From contig CAMZMU010000075.1 in assembly GCA_947311845.1 (NCBI GenBank), positions 24,279,421-24,343,420 of the forward strand: a stretch of 64,000 nucleotides of DNA, read 5' to 3'. The notes beneath the pieces are model-generated. The model had not been told where the DNA came from. It searched no databases and saw only the letters and a list, made by a program, of their open reading frames with translations. How positions within the stretch are numbered: the first letter of the stretch is position 1; each line of letters begins with the position of its first letter. Source of the stretch: Poa pratensis. Lineage: Eukaryota > Streptophyta > Magnoliopsida > Poales > Poaceae. Of the stretch, positions 20,058 through 31,351 are shown piece after piece. Position numbers and translations under genes: made by a program.

Positions 20058-23000
20058 TGATACGTCCAAAACGTATCTATAATTTTTGATTGTTTCATGC
20101 CATTTTTATGCTTTTAGCACTTGTTTTTATATTAAGTTTATTATTTATTTGGACTAACCTACTAATAGTTGCAAAAGTGCACAATGTTCTTATTTTACTA
20201 TTTGATGTGTAGAAATTATCAAGAATACAAGAGAAAACCTTGTTGGAGTCAAATTGGGACTTTCCTGAAATCTGTCTGAGAACTTTTTACGAAAATTGTC
20301 AGTTTGACCCTCGAAGATGACATCAAATGGAGACCTGGCTCTTACGAAAGTTATCACAATTTTCCATACGAAGATTTTAAGCCCGAGATCAGCCCAATCG
20401 GAGTTCGGACGCGGCCTGTAGGCCCGTTTTGGTGGAACCCTAAAAGGGGGTGACGGAAATCCGAGAAGATATATAAAGGGAGGAAACCTAATTCGTGGAG
20501 GACTCCTCCACCCACGAATTTCAGCCACCAAAAGCCACGTTTTTGCCTCCCCCATGGATCCCATCTCCATGGGGGAGGGCTCCCAAGAAGCCACGAAGGA
20601 AGGGGGCTAAGGGGCGGTGCTCCCCCATGGAACCGGCGGCGCAAGAGGAGCCCCCTGCGCCATGATGTCTACGTGTGCTTCTATTCTTGTAGACAGTGTT
20701 GGGCCTCCAAGAGCAGAGGTTTGTAGAACAGCAGCAAGTTTCCCTTAAGTGAATCACCCAAGGTTTATCGAACTCAGGGAGGTAGAGGTCAAAGATATTC
20801 CTCTCAAGCAACCCTGCAATTAAGATACAAGAAGTCTCTTGTGTCCCCAACACACCCAATACACTTGTCAGATGTATAGGTGCACTAGTTCGGCGAAGAG
20901 ATAGTGAAATACAAGTGATAGGGATGATTATAAGTAGTAACTGCAATCTGAAATAAAGATGGCAGCAAGCAAACATGTAGCAGAACTTGATGTAAACGGT
21001 GTTTCAATGCTTAGAAACAAGGCCTAGGGATCATACTTTCACTAGTGGACACTCTCAACAATGATCTCATAACTGAATAAATAAAAGCTACTCTTAAACA
21101 CTCTCTTGTTGGATAACAAACACCATTCATTGTGTAGGGCTACAAAAGCACACCTCAAGCCGGAGTAAACAAGCTCCACAACGTCATAAAGGAATCACAC
21201 ACGGTGCACACACTGTCACCTTTACACCGTGGAGAGTACCGGAGTTCATATTAAAGTAACCTATAGAGTGCATAATATAAAGAGTAACATCTACATATTC
21301 AACTAGATTAGCACAACTGAACACAAGTAAATACTGCTCGGGATTATTCTCCTTCTTGATAAAGCAAGAGTACTATGCGTAGGGCTGCAAAAGCACACCT
21401 CAAAGTCTGAGTAAACAAACACCACAGTTCCCAAGAACAAGCCATGATAGATATTTAAATTATTCATAGAGTCACACAAGTACCCACACTGTCACCTTGA
21501 TACCGTGTTGTCACAACGACTCTAGAAACTAGACAAAATCACTTGAGTAGCATAAACATTATTAATGTATTCAACGATACTAGCAATACACACGATCACA
21601 TAAAGATCACGCCATGGGAGAGAGAGATGAACCACATAGCTACCGGTAGAGCCCTCAGCCTCGGGGGAGAACTACTCCCTCCTCATCATGGGAGTCAGCA
21701 GCGGCGATGAAGATGGCGGTGGAGTCGATGGAGATGGCTCCGGGGGCAATTCCCCGTCCCGGCAGCGTGCCGGAACAGACACTTCTGTCCCCCGAAACTT
21801 GTCGTCGATGGCGGCGGCGCTGCGGAACTCTTCTGGAAATATGACTTGGTATTCTAGGGTTTTCGCGTCTGAGGGAATAAATAGGCGAAGGGGCAACGTC
21901 GGTGGAGGCTCGAGGGGCCCACACCACCTGGTGGCGCGGCAGGGGCCCCACCCGCGCCTGGGTGTGGTTTGGCCACCTCGGCGCCCTCCTTCGTCTCTCC
22001 TTCGGACTCCGTGACGGTGCTGGAAAAATAGGGACGTGGCCTTTTGTTTCGTGCAATTCCGAGAATATTCGCAGAAGTACTTTTCTGGAACCAAAAACAG
22101 CAGAAAACAGGGAACTGGCACTGTGGCATCTTGTTAATAGGTTAGTCCCAGAAAATGCATAAAAATGATATAAAGTGTATATAAAACATGTAGCAATTGA
22201 TATAATATAAGCATGGAACATCAGAAATTATAGATACGTTGGAGACGTATCACGCCACCGCCGGTGCCGGCGCCGCCCTGCGCCTCTCGCTGCCCTCTCC
22301 GCCGTCTTCACCGCCATCTCCATCACCATCTCCTCCTTGTATTCAGTGGTTCATCCTCCCACAAACCTCTGTACCGTCCTATGTAAACATGGTGTTTGAT
22401 GCTATAATATTTATCCTATGATCTATGTCATGTTTATGTAGTTTATTTGTCTTTCGATTGCTTTGTTGAATGTCTATGGTTCATTAGAGTTGTATGTTGA
22501 TATGGTACTGTCCTTTGGTGTCCATTATACTTGTGCGCGCATGGATCAACACCATAGGGTTAGTAGTATGTGCAAAGGAAGGGGGTAGTTCTGCCGGAGT
22601 GACAGAAACCTAGGACTCAAACCGGTTAGTTGCACGTATGGGAGTAAGAGGACCATAAACTTAAGGCTATGGTTGGGGAAACCTTAATGCATTGTTAGTA
22701 TTTACGGATGTTTGCTAACAATCCAATCATATAGTACTTGTAATCCCAAGTAGTGGAGTGCATGTATATTTAGCCTCTCCCACATTGAAAACTGCATCGA
22801 AGACAATGAACCAAGTCTTCACTAATTAATCTTGGACAAAGCCACCACAATTACCACCACTTTTCCACACTCATGGTACTGTTAGTATATGGTTACTTAG
22901 TGTACTTTATTGCTGCAGCACTAACATTTACTTTCTTGTATTTATTATCTTGCAAAACTACCTCTCATACCCGTATTGCTACCGTAGTTTTATTTCTAGA

Positions 23001-23147
23001 TAATGCAAACGTTTAGTGTGCGTAGAGTTGTATCAGTGGTTGATAGAACTTGAGAGAATACTTATCCTACCTTTAGCTCCTCGTTGGGTTCGACACTCTT
23101 ACTTATCGAAAAGGCTACACGCGATCCCCTATACTTGTGGGTTATCA
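20058..23147 (+). mobile_element. 5' LTR of a Gypsy-like retrotransposon (interrupted by a solo LTR)
   Basis: Begins TGATACGTCC and ends GGGTTATCA. Without the nested insertion it is about 1.5 kb and matches the LTR at 26820-28319 closely. The 5' flank is gcagc, also found after the second LTR at 28320-28324, which is a proper 5-bp target duplication. A tRNA-Asp primer-binding site follows at 23158. It contains a promoter-like 'agatatataaaggga' at 20466. Confidence 0.88.
20663..22252 (-). mobile_element. Nested solo LTR, 1590 bp, CGCCA target duplication
   Basis: Read on the minus strand it starts TGATACGTCTCC and ends GACATCA, and it is flanked by CGCCA on both sides (20658-20662 and 22253-22257). 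The undisturbed sequence is seen in the other LTR copy near 27420. There is no internal domain, so it is a solo LTR left by LTR-LTR recombination. The same family recurs at 62998-64000. Inside it, short diverged direct repeats (caaagcacacctcaa) lie at about 21148 and 21389. Confidence 0.9.
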
Positions 23148-23157
23148 AGACCTTTTC

Positions 23158-23175
23158 TGGCGCCGTTGCCGGGGA
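23158..23175 (+). promoter_or_regulatory. Primer-binding site, tRNA-Asp type
   Basis: tggcgccgttgccgggga is complementary to the 3' end of plant tRNA-Asp including CCA. It lies 10 bases past the LTR end, and would prime minus-strand DNA synthesis. The same 18 bases occur at 62802. Confidence 0.9.
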
Positions 23176-24174
23176 GCCATAGCGTAGGTTAATGTTCTTG
23201 TGTGCACTTGTTTGCTTTATCTCTAAGTAGTTTTTATTTTCAGTATTAAGTTGTTCTTTATCTTACTATGGATAGGGAATGCGAATTACAAAAAAAATTA
23301 GGTGTAGTTGTTATCTAAAAACGTTTTCAAAAAGAAAAGTGATTGGAAAGATGAGTAATGGTTAAATGGGGGTCGACCTTGAACACTTGTGTTCATGCCT
23401 ATGAAACCAAAACAAATCTTTCCATGGAAGCTTTTCATTAAAAACATGTAAATATTGTAAATATTGTGTATATACCTCTGTACATAAAAATAAAATGCTA
23501 ATTATAGTCTTTAGTTAATTGAAAGTTGATAGTTTTACTTTGCTGTCCAGAAACAGATTTTCTGTGCTCCACCGTATTAAATGTTTAAAATCACCAGAAC
23601 GTGATCTTGATCTGAAATTTCTTGAGTGCAAAGTGATGCTTATTAGCTTTCTTTCATTAGACTAACTTTTTCTGATTTAAGGTACGTAGATAGGTCGAAA
23701 AATTCGATCTTTACTGACTGTTCTGTTTAGACAGATTTTGTGCTTCTCTGTAAATAAAATCGTGATAAATCTCAGAATAGTATTTTGACTTGAAAATTTT
23801 TGTGCATAAACCTGAGATTATTATCTTTCTTTCATTAGACTAAAGTTTTTCGATTTGAGCTACTTAACTATCTCGTTGAATGCCATCTTTACGGACTGTT
23901 CAGTTTTGACAGATTTCTTTGTTTATTCAATATTGTACTTGGTGTTGTTAGTTTCATTAGTTTTTCGACGGACAACGGAAATCATGAACACCTTAGTATA
24001 TACAGTGGCTAATGTTGAGTAAAAATTATAAAACTTGTCAATGCTTGAACATGAGTGGATTTTATTTAATGAGTACTAACCCTACTAATGAGTTTTGTGA
24101 AGTTTTATGTGGATGTAGCTTATAAGATCTAATCAATATGGTGATATGAGATGAATAAGAAGACGCAAGAGCTC

Positions 24175-25127
24175 AAGCTTGGGGATGTGTAGGTGCATCC
24201 CAAGAACATATTCAAGAAGATACAATCATCTAAGCTTGGGGATGCCCGAGTCATCCCCCTATTCATCAACTAACATGAGGTTGTCTCGTTCATACTCTAT
24301 ATTACCCGTCCACATGATATGTATTGTCTTAACTTGTATTATAATTGCTTTTATATGTCTTGGTTTTACCTTCTTTAGTTTTATTAGGCTCCTTATTTGG
24401 TTTCGATTGCTTCTTTACTTTCACTTATAAATTCAAAATAACAAAAATATTTTCTTTTGTTTTGCTTCTTTGTTTGGTTCTTTATTTTAATTTTATTTGG
24501 GTTTTACTTTTGATTTTTATTTAGAGTTTTCCTTGCTGTAGCTAGCATGTTTAGGTCTTGCTTAGCCTCTGGTTTCTTAGTTTATCAAAAATAAAGTACC
24601 AAGTTTTATCCATTTAGCTTAGTTGATACATATGTAAAAAGTGATTTTCTGTTTTCGGTATCTACTGCTTATTGCGCGATTTTTCATATTTTACTGGAAG
24701 CTCTAAAAATCACGAAAAAATTACTGATGTTGTAGCACCTAATCCTCTGCATGTACAAAAATTGGCTAAAATTTCGGGCATGTTTAAGTGCACCTAAAAA
24801 TTGCGTTTTCCAGCTGCTGTTTTTCTGGACAGATTCTGACTTTTGTTGCAAGAGTGGCCTCTTTTCGTTTTCATTTGATTTTTAATGGTTCTTACCTTTC
24901 ATTTATAAGTTGGCCATTTAAGCAACCTTTCTGTAACTTAAAAACAAAATTTTATTTGGTTTAATAGTAGCACTTGGGAAATATTATCTATTGTACTAAT
25001 GTCTAACCGCAGAAAAGAATGGGAAAGTTTTTGTGTTGAAGTTTTTTCACAGAGAATGAAGGAACACCAAACTATGGAATATTGAAGAATTACCAAAGTC
25101 ATAAGCTTGGGGATGTCCCCGCATCCC
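24175..25127 (+). repeat. Three AAGCTTGGGGATG stem-loops in the retrotransposon leader
   Basis: Copies at 24175-24201, 24232-24258 and 25103-25127. Each reads aagctt, ggggatg, about 6-8 loop bases, catccc. The arms pair although the loops differ (tgtaggtg, cccgagt, tccccg), so the pairing looks maintained. Position in the leader suggests a dimerisation, packaging or translation signal, which is inference. Confidence 0.65.
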
Positions 25128-25831
25128 TCTTCATCAATAACCCCACGGTTTGCAAACCTTTAAACTTTGTTTTTTGAGCAACATAGGAACTTAACTAAAC
25201 TTCTGTATTTTATTATCTATTTATCTTAGCATCAAACACCAGTTACATTAATAAGTGGATCGTCACATATTTTATTTATCCTCTGTTTTCAATGTTTACT
25301 TGGTTAATGGATTACTTGTTGAAACTTAAAAATGATGTGTGAATAATACTGTTTAGTAGTTTATGTTTTCTTATGGTTAGTCTCAACTAGCTAATAGTGC
25401 ATATTATGTTATTTTGATATCAACATGCATTGTCCTGTTCATAAGATGGTATGGTATTGTGGTATCCTCCTCTGAATAATTCACTTGAATCGACTTGGCA
25501 CATGCTCACACATGTTATGACTGAAAAATAAAAGTCAATTAAGCCTTGATGATCTATTTTGCCTCAGAGTTTTAGTATCGTTTTTATGCCTCCGTTAATT
25601 TTATTTTGTCGCAAGCATGATTATGACCGTTATCGCTCTCGTGGTTGTCGCTTCCCAGTCTATTGCTAGCCTTCACTTGTACTGAGCGGGAATGCTGCTC
25701 GTGCATCCAAATCCTTAAAACCAAGTTATCCCAAAGAGTCCACCAAAAATTCCTATGCATGGTATTTCAAGCCATTCCAAGTAAATTTGCATGTGCTACC
25801 TTTAAAACCTTCAAAATATTTCTCTTTTTGT

Positions 25832-26819
25832 TTCCGACTAGTTAAAAAACAAATCTTGTATTAGGGTAAAAGAAAGTCAAAGAGATAACCGGGATTTATT
25901 TGATCGACAATAGAGAGTCCTTTTTTTTTGTCTGACCAGAGGCATTGCAACATTTCAAAATCGGAAAATTACGTTAAGATCTATAGCGGTATCGTAGTAC
26001 CAATATATGCAATAAATCTTGTGGTGCACATACATGGTCATGTCTTCTAGTTTTTTTAAGACGATATTTAGAGCTGCCCAACTCCGCTCCCAATAGGCGT
26101 TTTGGGCCCGCCGCTCACCAAAAGTTGCCGGCACGTCCGATAGAGCGTCCGACAACCCCGCATCGCGCCCAGGTTCTAGGGACGCAACCGGGCGTGCCGG
26201 TAACCATGGCAACGCGCGCCTCGTCCAATCCTGACGGGTGGGGACGACGCGTCAGCCGCACAACGGCTGGCCAGCGGATTTATTGTGGCATATATGCCCG
26301 TTTTATTGACGCGGCGGTTCCCCGGGCGGGCGCAGACGACACGAAGCGTCGAGCGCAGCACTGGAAGGTCAGGCGGTGGCACGCACGCGTCGTCGGCGTC
26401 AATGCGCGTGGCAGACGTACCGGTGGGCGGCATTAATGCGGCGACCGGCCTCCTCCGCTCCCCGCCGGCTTTAAAACGGCGTCCGGGCGCCTCTCCTCTC
26501 CACACAACACTTCTCAAACTCGCATCTCCCATAGAAACCCTAGCCACCATGCCAGGCAGCCGCAAGCCATGACCGGAGCAGAGCGCCGATGAGGGCATCC
26601 GCCACCAGCAGATGGTCGCAGATCGTCGTGCTCGGCGCGAGCGCTCCAACGCCGCCAACGCTGCCAGGACCGCCATGACACCCGAGCGCCGCCAGGAGCA
26701 CCTCGAGCAGCAACGCCTCCTCCAGGAGGACCGGATGATGAACCAGGCGTTCGCCCACGAGATGCGTCGCGAGGAGGAGGAGTGGAACGCGTCCCAGGCG
26801 CGCCGCCTCGCAGGGCAGC
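25832..26819 (+). repeat. Duplicated block, copy 2
   Basis: Counterpart of 19069-20057. The left junction follows retrotransposon internal sequence directly; the two sides share only ttccgac around the breakpoint, so the join looks like illegitimate recombination. It ends with gcagc (26815-26819) before the second LTR. Confidence 0.9.
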
Positions 26820-28891
26820 TGATACGTCCAAAACGTATCTATAATTTTTGATTGTTTCATGCCATTTTTATGCTTTTAGAACTTGTTTTTATATTAAGTT
26901 TATTATTTATTTGGACTAACCTACTAATAGTTGCAAAAGTGCACAATGTTCTTGTTTTACTATTTGATGTGTAGAAATTATCAAGAATACAAGAGGAAAC
27001 CTTGTTGGAGTCAAATTGGGACTTTCCTGAAATCTGTCTGAGAACTTTTTACGAAAATTGTCAATTTGACCCTCGAAGATGACGTCAAATGGAGACCTGG
27101 CTCTTACGAAAGTTATCACAATTTTCCATACGAAGATTTTAAGCCCGAGATCAGCCCAATCGGAGTTCGGACGCGGCCTGTAGGCCCGTTTTGGTGGAAC
27201 GCTAAAAGGGGGTGACGGAAATCCGAGAAGATATATAAAGGGAGGAAACCTAATTCGTGGAGGACTCCTCCACCCACGAATTTCAGCCACCAAAAGCCAC
27301 GTTTTTGCCTCCCCCATGGATCCCATCTCCATGGGGGAGGGCTCCCAAGAAGCCACGAAGGAAGGGGGCTAAGGGGCGGTGCTCCCCCATGGAACCGGCG
27401 GCGCAGGAGGATCCCCCTGCGCCACCGCCGGTGCCGGCGCCGCCCTGCGCCTCTCGCTGCCCTCTCCGCCGTCTTCACCGCCATCTCCATCACCATCTCC
27501 TCCTTGTATTCAGTGGTTCATCCTCCCACAAACCTCTGTACCGTCCTATGTAAACATGGTGTTTGATGCTATAATATTTATCCTATGATCTATGTCATGT
27601 TTATGTAGTTTATTTGTCTTTCGATTGCTTTGTTGAATGTCTATGGTTCATTAGAGTTGTATGTTGATATGGTATTGTCCTTTGGTGTCCATTATACTTG
27701 TGCGCGCATGGATCAACACCATAGGGTTAGTAGTATGTGCAAAGGAAGGGGCGTAGTTCTGCCGGAGTGACAGAAACCTAAGGACTCAAACCGGTTAGTT
27801 GCACGTATGAGAGTAAGAGGACCATAAACTTAAGGCTATGGTTGGGGAAACCTTAATGCATTGTTAGTATTTACGGATGTTTGCTAACAATCCAATCATA
27901 TAGTACTTGTAATCCCAAGTAGTGGAGTGCATGTATATTTAGCCTCTCCCACATTGAAAACTGCATCAAAGACAATGAACTAGATGTCTTCACTAATTAA
28001 TCTTGGACAAAGCCACCACAATTACCACCACTTTTCCACACTCATGGTACTGTTAGTATATGGTTACTTAGTGTACTTTATTGCTGCAGCACTAACATTT
28101 ACTTTCTTGTATTTATTATCTTGCAAAACTACCTCTCATACCCGTATTGCTACCGTAGTTTTATTTTCTAGATAATGCAAACGTTTAGTGTGCGTAGAGT
28201 TGTATCAGTGGTTGATAGAACTTGAGAGAATACTTATCCTACCTTTAGCTCCTCGTTGGGTTCGACACTCTTACTTATCGAAAAGGTTACACGCGATCCC
28301 CTATACTTGTGGGTTATCAGCAGCATGAGGCGGACCTCTTCAAGCCGCATCGCCGCCCCGAGCAGGGCAATTCGTCCCGAGCACCACCAGGTGTGGGCAG
28401 CTCTTCCCGCGCCGTGCTCCCTGCGCCGATGCTGTCGGAGGAGGAGGTGGAGGTCTACCGTCGGCACAACATACCGGTGCCAGACAGCTTTGTGCTCCCA
28501 CAGGGGTGGGTGCTCAACGTCGTCAAGGTGCCGGTGGCGCCGGCGCTGAGCGGCACTGGAGGGACCTGCCGATTGAGCAGCGCGCGGACCCCTTCTACTC
28601 CATTTCGGCGCCATACTGGGACGTCGTGATCGACGCGGAGCACGAGGCGCGCCGCGGCTCCTTCCTCCTCCCCCGAGGCATGCACGAGCCACCGTCGGAG
28701 TGGATCCACTCCGATGAAGAGCGCGAGGCCGCGTCGTCCGACCCCGAGATACCCGATCTCCTTGCCGGCACCGGCACCGGGCCCTGCCCCGGCACCCACA
28801 GAGGGGGGCGGATGACAGCGACATCGACTGGGGTGAGCCGGAGTGGGAGGGGATGCAGGCGGCCATCGAGGCTTCCCTGCGCCGCCGCTAG
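26549..28891 (+). pseudogene. Harbinger-like element ORF, interrupted by the second LTR
   Basis: The 5' part (26549-26819) matches the fragment at 19787. After the LTR (26820-28319) the frame resumes as QQHEADLFKPHRRPEQGN, then LSEEEVEVYRRHNIPVPDSF and VLPQGWVLNVVKVPV. Frameshifts follow, with DLPIEQRADPFYSISAPYWD, VVIDAEHEARRGSFLLPRG and, at the end, DDSDIDWGEPEWEG and MQAAIEASLRRR before the stop at 28889-28891. The TSD explains the split exactly: joining across one gcagc restores GQQHEAD. The protein is unrecognised; it has no visible DDE or Myb motif. Its C-terminus shares the DDxDxDW...MQxAIEASL pattern with the CACTA accessory ORF. Confidence 0.55.
26820..28319 (+). mobile_element. Second LTR of the same retrotransposon (3' or solo LTR)
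   Basis: 1500 bp, TGATACGTCC to GGGTTATCA, nearly identical to the 20058-23147 LTR minus its insertion. It is flanked on both sides by gcagc (26815-26819 and 28320-28324), as a solo LTR would be, although the other LTR and part of the internal region lie upstream. Confidence 0.88.
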
Positions 28892-29366
28892 AAGAAACCC
28901 CACCACGCTCGGTGACGAAGGCGGCGATGGTGATCCGGAGTGGGAGGGACTAGAGACGTTCCTCAAGGCCGGAGTTGTCGCGGGCGAAACCAGAAGCCTC
29001 AGCGACGGCGACGCAAATGAAACTTCCTCCTCACGAGCCGGAGATCATCGTCGCCGGGACTAGCTTCCTTCTTGAGTGCCTCCCTCCGCCGCCGCTAGAT
29101 CTAGGGTTTAGGGCTTAGTTTAAATTTAGTTAAATTCCGTTTAAGGTTGTTAAATTTCGTTTAAGTTTGTTAAATGTCCTTCAAATTCAATAAAATATCG
29201 TCGGTTTGTCCATATTCAAGTCTCTCTTTTTTTCCTGGAAAACCTATTGGGAGCGACCGGTGGGGCGCGACGCTCCCAATGGGCGGCAACCGTTGCCGGC
29301 GCGCCCAACAGCGCCTGTCCGGCAACTTTGCCGGACGCTCTATTGGGCGCGCCGGTGGAGATGCTC
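28892..29366 (+). other. 3' part of the Harbinger-like element
   Basis: Non-coding tail after the ORF, with repeated gttaaattccgttt/gttaaatttcgttt units (29126-29180) and the right terminal inverted repeat ending GATGCTC at 29366. Confidence 0.5.
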
Positions 29367-29574
29367 TTAGCAAAACCGCACAAAAAGAATGTACAGAATA
29401 ATGTCGAGGTCGTGACTTCTATTCGTTGGTTCTACCCTTTGGTAGGCCATGCTATCGACTCTGGCCGCCACGAATTTTGACAGTCCTCCACACTGCCAAA
29501 GTCTGAACATGACCAATGCTACTATACGGTACTACCCCTTCGGTAAAGCGCACATCCATCACTGCAGGGTGGAG

Positions 29575-29986
29575 AAAAAGGATTTTTTTACAAATATGCC
29601 CTCCTGCCCAATGGATTTGTTTAAATTAGCTCCCACCGAAAAAATTTGTCAAAAATGACCCTGGCGGGAGGTAGGAAAAGCGGCACGTGTCTTTACGCCA
29701 ATCCAAGTGGCGAGAAGTGAGTTTCCGCCGTCTCAGCTGGCGAGAAGACACGTGTTGCTCCTTGAGCTGGCGCACAGTTGTGCACTTGTGCAACATGTGC
29801 CTTATGGTGTGGCACAGCCCGTATGGCACAAAGTGACTTTCCGCCACCTGGGTTGGCGGGAAGACACGTGCTGCTTTTTCTACCTCACGACAGGGCCATT
29901 TTTAACAATATTTTTTGGTGGGCTAATTTTGATAAATCCATTGGGTAGAGGGCCATATTTGTAAAAAAATCGAGAAAAAGCGTACA
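29575..29986. mobile_element. Mutator-type fold-back element with long inverted arms
   Basis: Left arm tttttttacaaatatgccct, then cccaatggattt and aaaaatgaccctggcgggagg, is mirrored by the right arm (RC: tttttttacaaatatggccc, cccaatggattt, aaaaatggccctg). Pairing continues inward through ggcacgtgtctt and gcacgtgtcttcccgcc, so the arms are about 150 bp. Three CACGTG (G-box) cores lie inside. No transposase. Exact ends and target duplication are uncertain. Confidence 0.65.
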
Positions 29987-30489
29987 TGCGTCCCCCTGTA
30001 GGTGGATCAAATTGGCAAAAACGCCTGAACGCTAAATCCTTTTTGAGCGAGAAAATTCATCGGACGGCTGGAGGAGAATTGACCCGACGACGTGTGAAAC
30101 GGGGAGCCGAGTCAACATTGCGACTTGGCTGATAGCGTCAGCGAATCTGACGGACCAGTAAAGACTGCCGTCAGGGCGCTGTCACCCCACCTGCTCTCTG
30201 TCTGCAGGTGTTTGATGCGTAGTAGTTCTAGTACAGTAGTGGCGATTTGTTTCCGTCCGTAATTGGGACCGCGCGTAAACTTTGTTTCCTGCCTCGTTTG
30301 TTTGATGGACGAACTGTCGTGCTGATTTCTGCTTTGGGCGTTATTGAGGTCAATCTGGTTTTGTGTGATTGGCTACAATTAACGGGCAGACCGGTGTGGC
30401 TTGCCTCCATTTCTCGGCGTGCGAAGAAAACTGGAGTATATCATAGTCTTCTCTCGCTTTTTCTTTTCTTTTTTGACTTGAATGAGCTA
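29987..30489. other. Unassigned spacer
   Basis: No gene or repeat recognised between the fold-back element and the Stowaway pair. Confidence 0.35.
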
Positions 30490-30845
30490 CTCCCTCCATC
30501 CCATATTAGGATGCGTATTAGTTTTTGTAAAAGTCAAAGTTTATAAAATTTGACTAACTATATAGGAAAATATATCAACATTGCCAATACCAAATGCATA
30601 TATGAAAATATATTTTATGTTGGTTCTAGTAACATCCTAATTAGCGACGGAGGTCCCTCCGTTCCAAATTTCTTGCCGTGGTTTTAGTTCAAATTTAGTA
30701 TGTTGTCCATACTGAAATATCTAGTATTTGTTAGTGTAAGCTCCTGTTTCCAAACTGAAATGAGTTAATGCACACACTAAAACGAGTTTAGATACATCCG
30801 AATCAAAAAAGGTTAAAACATCTTATATTTCGGAATGGAGGTAGT
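30490..30845. mobile_element. Two Stowaway MITEs joined head to head
   Basis: Begins ctccctccatcccatatt after TA (30488-30489) and ends ttcggaatggaggtag before TA (30846-30847). In the middle, at about 30642-30660, the right end of one element (gacggagg) runs straight into the left end of another (tccctccgttcc) with no spacer. Stowaway elements are Tc1/mariner derivatives that duplicate TA. Confidence 0.7.
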
Positions 30846-31038
30846 AGACTAGTAGTTTGCCAAAAGAAAAGAAAAAGACAGCAACAAGTACGTTTTTTAT
30901 GTTTTGACTTTTGAGAGAAACAATAAAGAAGTGTCACATAGCTCTTTGTTCAATGATAAAATACAATTTGTTGGTCTATTTGAAACTCGCGAAATAACCT
31001 TGTTTTTAACAGAACAAGCAATTTTCATGTCATGCAGG

Positions 31039-31351
31039 TTATCCATATGGCGGTACACTGGATTCAGCTCTGGGCCTCCCTCCTTCCATTGGACCAAAGA
31101 GATCTTATGGCTACTGGATTTACCCGACTCCTGCCAGGATATCTTCTCCCGGGTTTCGTGGCAGCACATTAGACGACTATGTGATGTGTAGTTGTTTTTT
31201 GCTGCTACTTTTTCGTTGGTTGATTTTATGTGATCCTTGAGATGTAAACTCTTGATACCTTGAACTATGCAATAATCGGCTGTGTACATCGATGTGTGCG
31301 TCGATCGATGCGGAGACTGGGGTTTTATTCCCCATTTCGAGAAAAAAAAAT
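31039..31351 (+). mobile_element. 5'-truncated LINE tail with poly(A)
   Basis: Encodes the extreme C-terminus of a plant LINE pol (WIQLWASLLPLDQRDLMATG, then in another frame QDIFSRVSWQHIRRLCDV before the stop), so one frameshift is present. A typical LINE 3' UTR follows (cttgaactatgcaataatcg, gtgtacatcgatg, gatgcggagactgggg) and ends with nine A residues at 31343-31351. 5' truncation is usual for target-primed insertion. Confidence 0.75.

Larger units (their letters stand above)
23148..25831 (+). mobile_element. Non-coding internal region of the retrotransposon, truncated
   Basis: Starts right after the LTR and holds the PBS at 23158-23175, then 2.7 kb of AT-rich sequence without gag or pol. 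It contains a degenerate tandem repeat of about 185 bp (roughly 23540-23910; units share tctttactgactgttctg and tctttctttcattagacta). Three AAGCTTGGGGATG hairpins are also present. Such long non-coding leaders are seen in large Triticeae Gypsy and LARD-type elements. The 3' end stops abruptly at 25831, where the duplicated block begins. Confidence 0.75.
19309..29366 (+). mobile_element. PIF/Harbinger-like element, split and partly duplicated
   Basis: The left end GAGCTGCCCAACTCCG and the inward-read right end GAGCATCTCCACCGGCG are imperfect terminal inverted repeats. Both are flanked by TTA (19306-19308 and 29367-29369), the TWA duplication typical of PIF/Harbinger. Without later insertions it would be about 1.8 kb (19309-20057 plus 28325-29366). 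It is GC-rich, holds one degraded ORF and no recognised DDE transposase. A second copy of its left half sits at about 26071-26819. Confidence 0.6.

Noticed and set aside
19193..20098. ORFs of 80-166 codons found identically in both duplicated blocks
   Set aside because: Apart from the short MVADRRARRE frame they lie antisense or out of frame; the identity reflects DNA duplication, not coding constraint.
30904..31191. 95-codon ORF including the LINE tail
   Set aside because: The N-terminal half has no similarity to pol; only the last 18 residues belong to the LINE and they are in a shifted frame.
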